From the NCBI RefSeq assembly GCF_007990445.1, contig NZ_AP019841.1, forward strand, positions 2,108,001 to 2,172,000: a stretch of 64,000 nucleotides of DNA. The letters are read 5' to 3'. Source of the stretch: Leptotrichia wadei. GTDB taxonomy: Bacteria > Fusobacteriota > Fusobacteriia > Fusobacteriales > Leptotrichiaceae. Below the pieces are notes generated by a model that saw only the letters and a list, made by a program, of their open reading frames with translations, had not been told where the DNA came from and ran no database searches. How positions within the stretch are numbered: the stretch's first letter is position 1; the number at the start of each line of letters is the position of its first letter. Of this stretch, positions 7,389 to 13,986 are shown in pieces. Position numbers and translations under genes: made by a program.

Positions 7389-7853
7389 ATGGATCTGAAT
7401 TTAGATTTTTACTTTTTATTCACTATTGTATTTTTTATTGTTTGGTTTTTTATAATTAAAAAAATTGAAATGGAAAAAGAAAACAATCTTAATGAGTTAA
7501 ATAATTTTATTATGAAAAAGATGAGAGAAGTTAATAAAAGTAACTATTATGAATTAAAATATATCGAGGGATTAGAATTTCAAAAAGAAGAAAAAGTTTA
7601 TGCTAAAATTTTAAATAACAGATTAGAAATTGGAAATTCGGATAAAAAAGAATTTTTAGATTTTGATAAAATTAAAATGATTGATTTTAATATAAGAGAA
7701 GAAGAATATGAAGATGTCATTTCAAATACTCTTGTAAAACATATATTTTTATGGAGTGAATTGAAAATATCGTATTTAGACAATAATGAAAATATTCAAA
7801 AAATAATATTTGAAGACAGAAATTTTACAATTGAAAATTCTGAAAAATTATAG
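7389..7853 (+). CDS. unrecognised membrane-anchored protein, cargo gene 2
   Basis: A 154-residue protein not recognised. One N-terminal membrane helix (about residues 5-24) is followed by a soluble, charged domain rich in Glu, Lys and Asn with alternating strands (KVYAKILNNRLEIGNS, KKEFLDFDKIKMIDFNI). This resembles small PH-like or sensor domains in outline only. ATG 7389 follows AAAGGAAC. It is the second gene of the membrane-protein run, 33 bases after gene 1. Confidence 0.65.
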   Translation: MDLNLDFYFLFTIVFFIVWFFIIKKIEMEKENNLNELNNFIMKKMREVNKSNYYELKYIEGLEFQKEEKVYAKILNNRLEIGNSDKKEFLDFDKIKMIDFNIREEEYEDVISNTLVKHIFLWSELKISYLDNNENIQKIIFEDRNFTIENSEKL

Positions 7854-7958
7854 AAAAAAGTTTTTTCTATTGTGAATATTTAGAAAACTTTAAAAAAGAG
7901 GATTCCTCATTTGAAATAAAATTAATCAAAAAATTAATTATAAATTTAAGGAGAAATT

Positions 7959-8839
7959 ATGAAAAATGATTTTTTTATCAAATTGGCTAAAAAAGATGAG
8001 AAAATGACTTTATTGAAAATAGCAACACTTCTATGTTTTATTGTACATACGATGATGTTGGTAAATTCGGAATCTATTCATCTTGTTCATTATTATATCG
8101 GTGAATATGAAATTTTCTATTTAATGGATTATCCAATGTATTTTCTATCATATTTTTTAGTGTACTTTTTATTTGAAAACACATTAATAATCATCTATTT
8201 AAAATTTAAAGTGAATGGAGAAATAGATAAATTTTTTAAACTAAATTACATACTATTAATTCTAACAATGGGATTTTATTCATTAAGCACAATATTTATG
8301 GTTTCTTTTATCATAAGTATTTATAAATGTTTTGAATTTGCTAAAACATTTTCAAAAAATAAAGAAAACTTGTTATTTTCAATATTAGGTTTTTTTACTA
8401 TTTTCTTTACTTCAATGTTATTATCTAAGATTGATAACTCTTTTTTTAAAATTTTAGTTTTATTACTAGGAATTTTAGCAATATCAAGTATTTATCTATA
8501 TAGTAAAAAAATAAATAAAGTTCCAAGTTTAAATTATGTTTTTTACTTTTAACCGAAATATGCTTTTTAACTAAAATTTTAGATTATGAATATGAATTAG
8601 TTAGTTTTACAGGATTGTGTCTATTAATTATTACAATAATTGTGAATTTAAGAGTTATTTCCCCTAAAATAAAATCTTATACAGATTTTAGTAAAATTCA
8701 AAAAATCATAATAATTATAGGTATTTTATTTAGTTTGTTTTCTAAAGTATACACAATCAAAAAACAAGAACAAATTGAAACTATTTCAAAACAGGAATCT
8801 GATACTAACAATTCAAATGAAAATAATACTTCGGAATAA
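7959..8839 (+). pseudogene. multi-pass membrane protein, cargo gene 3, interrupted by a frameshift
   Basis: Two open frames, 7959-8552 (197 residues, about six hydrophobic segments) and 8615-8839, appear to be one gene. The second frame is open backwards without a stop to at least 8519. Adding one T to the six-T run in ...TATGTTTTTTACTTTTAACC (8538-8543) joins them as NYVFLLLTEICFLTKILDY. The rebuilt protein has about 293 residues, seven or eight membrane segments and an Asn/Ser/Glu-rich C-tail. No family is recognised. The shift lies in a homopolymer, so it may be a sequencing error, a phase-variable tract or true decay. Confidence 0.65.
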
Positions 8840-8865
8840 AAATATGGAGAAAAGGAATAAAAAAT

Positions 8866-9672
8866 ATGAATAATAAAACAAATATTCGTAATTTAATATT
8901 TGGAATTATAATGGGATTGATTGCTATATTTAATATTTTTGAGTGGACTAATTTTATAATTAAGTATAACAAGCAAAATCCAAAAGTTTCAAAAGTTAAA
9001 AACTTAAAAAATAAAACTAATAAGCATAATAACAATAATACAGAAAATGATATTGAATATGAAGTAAAATCAGGATATAAATACAAAAAATCTAATGGAG
9101 AAAGTTCAACCTTTACTCCGAGAAATCTTGGATATGCTGAAAGCCTACTTAATAATCAAGTTTCATACGACAGTTTAAGAGAAGAATACTGTAGAACAGT
9201 AAACGAAATTGTTAAGGTAGATAATGGAATAATGCCAGGTACAACTAAACCTTTTGAAGAAGTAACCTATACTCAAGTAGATGACGCTTATAGAGAACAT
9301 TTACAAAAAATAGCACAAATTAGACAAGTATTTAATACAATTTATGGAAATGATAATAATTTGGAAAATGGAGCAGGTTGTCATTATACTGGTACTCATT
9401 GGAATAATGCAAATTCACAGTATAAAGCAAAACAATTTTACGATCGTTCTATAATTAAATACCTTAATAATCACGGTTATGGTATAAAAAATAATGCTAG
9501 TTCCACTCTTAAAAGAAAAGAAAAAAATCTAAATAATGAAAGAGAAATTGAAATTGAAAGAACAATTGACGAAACAATAAATCAAATTGATGGAACAACA
9601 AATCAAATTGACCAAACTCAAAATAATAGTTCAACAAATTCAGATGAAAGCGATGATGAATATTCAGAATAG
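8866..9672 (+). CDS. unrecognised protein with N-terminal membrane helix, cargo gene 4
   Basis: A 268-residue protein not recognised. One N-terminal hydrophobic segment (about residues 9-32) is followed by an Asn/Lys linker (about 40-60). A mixed domain comes next (about 70-200) with conserved-looking Cys, His and aromatic residues (REEYCRTVNEIV, GAGCHYTGTHWNNANSQY). The tail is hydrophilic with a short duplication (ETINQIDGTTNQIDQTQ). With one exposed domain it could be the external or surface member of the set. It follows gene 3 by 26 bases and precedes the 90-bp repeat at 9697. Confidence 0.65.
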   Translation: MNNKTNIRNLIFGIIMGLIAIFNIFEWTNFIIKYNKQNPKVSKVKNLKNKTNKHNNNNTENDIEYEVKSGYKYKKSNGESSTFTPRNLGYAESLLNNQVSYDSLREEYCRTVNEIVKVDNGIMPGTTKPFEEVTYTQVDDAYREHLQKIAQIRQVFNTIYGNDNNLENGAGCHYTGTHWNNANSQYKAKQFYDRSIIKYLNNHGYGIKNNASSTLKRKEKNLNNEREIEIERTIDETINQIDGTTNQIDQTQNNSSTNSDESDDEYSE

Positions 9673-9696
9673 AAAACAAAAGAGAAAATTTTTTAT

Positions 9697-9788
9697 TGTA
9701 ACAGCTGATTTAAGAGTTTATTTTTGTTATTCAAGGGGGGAAAATCAAAAATGAGTTTAAACGTTCTCTACGGGGCTTATACGGAGTT
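9697..9788. repeat. about 90-bp direct repeat, copy 2 (right border of cargo)
   Basis: The partner of 3755-3845. The blocks AGCTGATTTAAGAGTTTATT and AGTTTAAACGTTCTCTA are identical, with a few changes between them. It lies directly after the last cargo gene and before the terminator shared with repressor 2. Confidence 0.8.
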
Positions 9789-9810
9789 AAAAGTGCATAT
9801 TTTAATCAAA

Positions 9811-9838
9811 CAGGGCCTCTAAAAAATGAAAGGCCCTG
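9811..9838 (-). terminator. terminator between cargo and repressor 2
   Basis: CAGGGCCT pairs perfectly with AGGCCCTG around a 12-base loop. It lies between the convergent cargo gene 4 and repressor 2. Short A/T tails on both sides suggest two-way use. It resembles the GGGCCT hairpin at 4877-4901 behind repressor 1. Confidence 0.7.
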
Positions 9839-9853
9839 TATTTTGTTGCAAAT

Positions 9854-10537
9854 TTATTTGTTTTTAGTTTTCTCATTCAATTTTTCAATAATTTCTTTAA
9901 AAATACTTGGTTTTTTCAAAGGTACTTTTTTAAATATTTTTTCCATTCTTTCTATTTCTTCATCATCATATCCTGTATCACTTCTATCTAAGTGATATAC
10001 TTCAAGATAATTTATAAAATCATTTATATTATTTTCTGAACGAAGACTTATAAATGAAAGAAAATCCTTGATTCCAATATAAAATATATATTTTTTATTT
10101 GGACTTCGCACAGCTATCACTTTAGGGTTTCTTATAGCGTCTTCTACATCTCCATAAATCAATCCGTTTTCTTCATCTATCGAATTTATCACATTGAATG
10201 AAAATCCTAAATTTTCTAAATAATCAATAAAACATATTATAGCTGTTATTCTCTTGTTTTCTTTAAATAAATTACTTAAAATTTCTCTTATTTCTGATTT
10301 TTCTTCTTTTTTAAAAAATTTTTCCAATTCATTTAAAGGTATCTCAAGTATTCTAAAAAAATCAAGCAAAGTATTAAATGGTATTGTTCTTTTCCCAACT
10401 TCATATTTTTGTATACTTAATTTTGTTATATCCATTTGCTTGGCAAGATTTTCCAAACTCAATCCTTTTCTTTTTCTATAATTTCTTATTATCTCTCCCA
10501 AAATTTTATTATTTAATTCTTTATTATTTTCTTCCAT
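9854..10537 (-). CDS. XRE-family repressor with C-terminal domain (repressor 2)
   Basis: A 227-residue regulator. Residues 10-70 form an XRE helix-turn-helix (IIRNYRKRKGLSLENLAKQM, then QKYEVGKRTIPFNTLL). The C-terminal domain of about 130 residues (KVIAVRSPNKKYIFYIGIKD) has no recognisable Ser-Lys peptidase pair, so LexA-type self-cleavage is not supported. It is divergent from the small Cys4 protein, Rep and integrase genes. The gap holds three copies of TCAAAAAGAT-type boxes around a TTGACA promoter. It is the likely master repressor of replication and excision functions. Confidence 0.85.
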   Translation of the reverse strand: MEENNKELNNKILGEIIRNYRKRKGLSLENLAKQMDITKLSIQKYEVGKRTIPFNTLLDFFRILEIPLNELEKFFKKEEKSEIREILSNLFKENKRITAIICFIDYLENLGFSFNVINSIDEENGLIYGDVEDAIRNPKVIAVRSPNKKYIFYIGIKDFLSFISLRSENNINDFINYLEVYHLDRSDTGYDDEEIERMEKIFKKVPLKKPSIFKEIIEKLNEKTKNK

Positions 10538-10608
10538 AATTTTTCTCCAATCTTTGTTAGTACCATAATTATATAATAAATTTTACAAAATTTCAATAAC
10601 TTTTTTAA

Positions 10609-10725
10609 TCAAAAAGATACATTTTTTAAAAAATATGTCAAAAAGATATTGACAAATTTAAAAAATAATGGTACAACTATATCGTAATACAAAAGTATAA
10701 TTTATTTTAAAATACATCTTTTTGA
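10609..10725 (+). promoter_or_regulatory. switch region: rep promoter and repressor boxes
   Basis: TTGACA (10649-10654), a 17-base spacer and TACAAC (10672-10677) direct transcription toward rep. The box TCAAAAAGATA occurs at 10609-10619 and 10638-10648, the second abutting the -35 box. An inverted version (ACATCTTTTTGA) lies at 10714-10725. The arrangement fits repression by the divergent XRE protein. Confidence 0.6.
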
Positions 10726-10853
10726 ATATAAATTTTATTCTTCTATTATTAATTAGTATTAAACAAAATAAAAAAAAATTATAAAAAAATAACAATAAAA
10801 AAATGTAGTTTATTCCAAAAGAAAAGGTAGAAATTTTAAAAGGAGTGAATTTT

Positions 10854-11006
10854 ATGAAAAATAAAAGTTTAGAAAAAGAGGCAATTGAAAAACATTGTCT
10901 TGAATGCTGGGATGATGATAAGGAAAAAGTTTTAAACTGTCCCTATAATAAATGTCCTTTGTGGAAATTTAGATTAAAAGAAGAGAAGAAAGGAGAAAAG
11001 AATTGA
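10854..11006 (+). CDS. small Cys4 phage-type protein
   Basis: A 50-residue protein. ATG 10854 follows AAAAGGAG with ideal spacing. HCLECWDDDKEKVLNCPYNK, then CPLWKFR, places four to five Cys as CxxC...CxxxxCPLW. Many phage and plasmid small proteins share this C-x-x-C...C....C-P-L-[WY]-x-[FY]-R pattern, which is presumably a zinc knuckle. Its stop overlaps the rep start (TGATG), so the two are translationally coupled and probably act together. Function is unknown. Confidence 0.75.
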   Translation: MKNKSLEKEAIEKHCLECWDDDKEKVLNCPYNKCPLWKFRLKEEKKGEKN

Positions 11007-11767
11007 TGAAAACAGATACAGAAAAAGTGATAGAAGAGAAGGAAAATTATTATTTAAAGGCTCTTGAATGGTATTCTGAATACGAAATAATATCAAAATC
11101 TGAATACAGCAGTATTAATACCTGTTTTAATAATTATATTGAATGCCACGAAAACTCAATGAAATTTACTAAAAATTTAAGATGTAAACGGAGAAGCTGT
11201 CCTATATGTGATGAAATAGACAGAAGTGCCAAATATTTTGAAATAATGAAGAAAATAGAAAATTTTAAAAATAGATATTTGATATTTATACTGACAATAA
11301 ATGGAAAAAATGTTGAAATTGATGATAAAAGTAGATTACAAAATGAATTAAATGTAGTAAGGACAAACTTTAATAAATTAGTCAAAAGTCCTTTTTTGAA
11401 AAAGACTGTAAAAGGATATTTAAGAGTAACGGAAATAGCTTATAATCCTGAAAGAAATTCTTTTCTTCCTCATTTACATATCCTGCTATTTACAATAAAA
11501 GGGATATACAAACATTTTAAAATGAAAGAATTAAAAGAAATGATACAGACTAAATGGAATATTCTAAATGGATTTAAAACCAATGTTCGTTTAGAAAAAT
11601 TAGGTACAGAAGAAAAAGTACAGAAAACAGTATCTTATTTAACTCATTCTAAAAAGAAAAGATTGAAAAATTTTTTTGATAATGATGAAAATAAGACAAT
11701 TCTTTCTATTTATTTAAATATTATAAAAAGGAAAAGAATATATTATTGGAGTAAATTTAAAGAATAA
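11006..11767 (+). CDS. rep: rolling-circle replication initiator (HUH, Rep_1-like)
   Basis: A 253-residue protein. A Cys cluster (RCKRRSCPIC, residues 59-68) is followed by the strand YLIFILTING, then YLRVTEIAYN. The HUH-type motif PHLHILLF has His156 and His158 for the metal site, and VSYLTHSKKK has Tyr211 as the likely nicking residue. This is the motif order of Rep_1 (pC194/pUB110-type) initiators, which nick the double-strand origin and attach covalently. I chose ATG 11006 in the TGATG overlap over the TTG at 11003. Together with the integrase it suggests an integrative element that replicates by rolling circle when excised. Confidence 0.85.
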   Translation: MKTDTEKVIEEKENYYLKALEWYSEYEIISKSEYSSINTCFNNYIECHENSMKFTKNLRCKRRSCPICDEIDRSAKYFEIMKKIENFKNRYLIFILTINGKNVEIDDKSRLQNELNVVRTNFNKLVKSPFLKKTVKGYLRVTEIAYNPERNSFLPHLHILLFTIKGIYKHFKMKELKEMIQTKWNILNGFKTNVRLEKLGTEEKVQKTVSYLTHSKKKRLKNFFDNDENKTILSIYLNIIKRKRIYYWSKFKE

Positions 11768-11987
11768 GAATATTTCCTGTCAGACTTATCCCCTTTGATT
11801 GATAATAACGAATCAAAAAAACAATTTTATGAAATAAATTTTTAAATTATTGAAAACTATAAACAGAAAATATATCTAAAATACAAGTTAAAAATCAAAA
11901 AATGTAATATATAAAAACTTGCAACTTATTTTAACTTATTTTATCTAAAAATATACTAATAAAAATAGAGAAAGTAGAGTGGTAAAT
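11768..11987. other. spacer between rep and the small HTH gene
   Basis: About 220 bp, very AT-rich, without a clear terminator or recognisable gene. It could hold an origin, but no nick-site motif stands out. Confidence 0.3.
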
Positions 11988-12206
11988 ATGAATTTAGAAG
12001 ATAAGAGACTAATATACTATACATTGAAAAGTAGAATTAGAAAAAAGAAATTGAACTATAAAGAAATATCAAAAAAAATGAATATATCAGAAAGTGGACT
12101 TAATAAAAAAATGAATGGAAAAAATTTTTTTACACAATCAGAAATATATGAATTAAAAGAATTGTTAGAATTGAGTAATGATGAATTGGTACAGATATTT
12201 TTTTAA
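11988..12206 (+). CDS. small HTH protein next to integrase (DUF739-like; possible excisionase or Cro)
   Basis: A 72-residue basic helix-turn-helix protein (LNYKEISKKMNISESGLNKK, then MNGKNFFTQSEIYELKELL). It is paralogous to 6695-6898. Its place directly upstream of the integrase is where recombination directionality factors are usually encoded, but the sequence itself looks Cro/DUF739-like. The start is uncertain: ATG 11988 or the GTG at 11979; neither has a strong ribosome binding site. Confidence 0.65.
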   Translation: MNLEDKRLIYYTLKSRIRKKKLNYKEISKKMNISESGLNKKMNGKNFFTQSEIYELKELLELSNDELVQIFF

Positions 12207-12292
12207 ATAAATATATTGCAATAAAAGAAAAATAATATTAAAATTATAAAGCAGATAATGCTTTTTAGTTGGATTTTCAGAATGGAGAAAAT

Positions 12293-13357
12293 ATGAAAAA
12301 GTATAAAAATGCAAACGGTACAGGGAGTATAACAAAAGTTAAAATAAATAGAACGAATCCTTTTAGAGTTAGAGTTACTAACCCTGTAACTAAAAAAAGA
12401 CATTCTTTGGGATATTTCAGCACTAAAAAGGAAGCAACAGAAGTATTAAACAAATATTTTAATAATCCTTACAATTTAGAAAATCATAGAATTAAATTTA
12501 AAGATTTGTTTGAGTTATTTAAAAACAGTAAAAAAGATATTGTTGCTAAAAATACTTTGAACAGTTACATCAATAGTTTTAAACGATGTAAAGAGTTACA
12601 TAATCTGGTTTTTAAAGATATTAGCACTCCAGTATTGCAAAATCTAATAAATGATTTAAATTGTAGTATTTCAACTAAAAGTATAACAAAAGGATTTTTA
12701 AAAATTTTTTGGGACTATGCGAGAGAAATAGACATATTGGAAAAAAATAGAGCAGAATTTATAAATTTACCAAAAGAAACTGAAATCAAAGAAAAAAAAC
12801 CTTTTAATTATGATGAAATAGAAAAATTATGGGAAAACACGGATATAATATGGGTAAAATATATTTTAATTATGATTTATACAGGTATGAGAATCGAAGA
12901 AACTGTAGAATTGAAAAAGGAAAATGTAGATTTACAGCAGGAATTTATACACGGTGGAAATAAAACTAGAAAAGGAAAAAATAGAAGCATACCTATTCAT
13001 AAAGATATAGTTGAAATTATAAAAGAGCTTTATGAAAACAGTCCAACAGATTATTTAATATACAATGATAAATGGATATTCAGTAAAAAAAAGAATGAGA
13101 ATAAGCCTTTAAGAAAAAATTATTTTCGTGAGAAATTTTATAAAACATTGGAAACTTTAAAAATTAATAAACATAAACCTCACGATTGTAGAAAAACACT
13201 AGCAACACTTATGAGTAATCAAAAAATAAATAATATTGTGATAACAGATATAATGGGACACGAAAATATTGCGACAACAAAACAATATTATATTCAGACA
13301 GATAAACAAAAACTAAAGTTATCAATGAATAGTTTAAATTTTAGAAAAACTTCATAG
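12293..13357 (+). CDS. int: tyrosine recombinase / integrase
   Basis: A 354-residue site-specific recombinase. The N-terminal part (NPFRVRVTNPVTKKRHSLGY) is an AP2-like arm-binding domain and the SAM-like core-binding domain follows (about 65-160). The catalytic domain shows Arg in YTGMRIEE (about 200), HDCRK (His297, Arg300), His323 in MGHENIATT, and Tyr332/333 in TKQYY. All are intact. I chose ATG 12293 after TGGAGA; an upstream TTG at 12269 is in frame but has no ribosome binding site. It lies 180 bp inside attR with a terminator behind it, the standard place for an element's own integrase. Confidence 0.95.
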   Translation: MKKYKNANGTGSITKVKINRTNPFRVRVTNPVTKKRHSLGYFSTKKEATEVLNKYFNNPYNLENHRIKFKDLFELFKNSKKDIVAKNTLNSYINSFKRCKELHNLVFKDISTPVLQNLINDLNCSISTKSITKGFLKIFWDYAREIDILEKNRAEFINLPKETEIKEKKPFNYDEIEKLWENTDIIWVKYILIMIYTGMRIEETVELKKENVDLQQEFIHGGNKTRKGKNRSIPIHKDIVEIIKELYENSPTDYLIYNDKWIFSKKKNENKPLRKNYFREKFYKTLETLKINKHKPHDCRKTLATLMSNQKINNIVITDIMGHENIATTKQYYIQTDKQKLKLSMNSLNFRKTS

Positions 13358-13381
13358 AAAGCCTTAATTATAGGCTTTTTT
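13358..13381 (+). terminator. terminator after int
   Basis: AAAGCCT pairs with AGGCTTT around TAATTAT, followed by a T run. It overlaps the integrase stop. Confidence 0.85.
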
Positions 13382-13395
13382 CTTGACATTAGTTT

Positions 13396-13415
13396 TAGTC
13401 CAACGTTAGTCCAAC
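13396..13415. promoter_or_regulatory. candidate integrase arm-type sites (right)
   Basis: Two tandem TAGTCCAAC units (TAGTCCAACGTTAGTCCAAC). The first 18 bases are identical to 3583-3600 at the other end of the element. They lie about 120 bp inside the right att core. Confidence 0.6.
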
Positions 13416-13504
13416 GGATAAGGTAAATGAGTACCTTTTTATGAAAAATTACAAATAAATAAAAAAACCAAAAAAATGAAAAAGATAACTGAATACCTTT
13501 TTGG

Positions 13505-13588
13505 TACTGTATTATCTTGTTTTGTAAGAAATGGCAAAAAAAATACGCCACCCTTGTGATGACGTATTTAAAAAGGAGTTTTGAAGAA
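13505..13588. repeat. attR: 53-bp direct repeat, right end of integrated element
   Basis: The core repeat is 13536-13588, identical to 3478-3530. The TACTGTATTAT at 13505-13515 matches 3446-3456, so the shared region extends outward with a divergent 20-base middle. Beyond 13588 the sequence differs from the left copy. Confidence 0.88.
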
Positions 13589-13701
13589 AAAAGTTTTCAC
13601 TTTTTCTATTGGTCAAGTATTATTATACAGGAATATTCTTATAATAAATTTTTTATTTTCTTTGTTTTTTGTTTGTAGAATAAAAATAATGAAAATCAAT
13701 T

Positions 13702-13748
13702 AAGCCCCATAAATACTAGAGTCATACGACTAAATATTACTGGAGCTT
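13702..13748 (-). terminator. long hairpin downstream of the feo operon
   Basis: On the minus strand AAGCTCCA pairs with TGGGGCTT (one G-U), and further inner pairs close on the palindrome AGTCGTATGACT. The T tail is weak, so it is a probable but not ideal terminator or mRNA 3' stabiliser. Confidence 0.45.
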
Positions 13749-13781
13749 GAAAAAAATTATAAAATTTTTTGAATTTTTTTA

Positions 13782-13952
13782 CTACTTAGCATGATTTTCT
13801 TTATGTGGACTGCAAGTTGAACCAGTTGAACAATGACAGCAGTCTGTTCCACAAAGATTTTTATTTTTTTTGTAGTCCTTGTATATTTTTCTAAATACTG
13901 CAAATACGATTGCAGCTGCAATTATAGCGATGATAACTGTTTTTATTATCAT
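13782..13952 (-). CDS. FeoB-associated Cys-rich membrane protein
   Basis: A 56-residue protein. One N-terminal membrane helix (MIIKTVIIAIIAAAIVFAV) is followed by a basic stretch and a Cys-rich tail, CGTDCCHCSTGSTC. This is the layout of the FeoB_associated family (PF12669), found after feoB in many anaerobes. Its role is thought to be assisting or regulating FeoB, possibly through metal or redox binding at the cysteines. It starts 34 bases after the feoB stop and is the third gene of the feoA-feoB operon. Confidence 0.9.
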   Translation of the reverse strand: MIIKTVIIAIIAAAIVFAVFRKIYKDYKKNKNLCGTDCCHCSTGSTCSPHKENHAK

Positions 13953-13986
13953 TTTCTGCACTTCCTTTCAAAATTTTATTTCATAT

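Noticed and set aside
3533-13357. Reading the integrated element as a full prophage or ICE
   Set aside because: No terminase, capsid, tail, relaxase or type IV secretion gene is visible; only int, rep and regulators.
13575-13697. Short TTG-start frame beginning inside attR (AAAAAGGAGTTTTGAAG)
   Set aside because: About 40 hydrophobic codons with no family resemblance; the equivalent frame at attL ends after seven codons. Not enough to call a toxin or att-linked gene.
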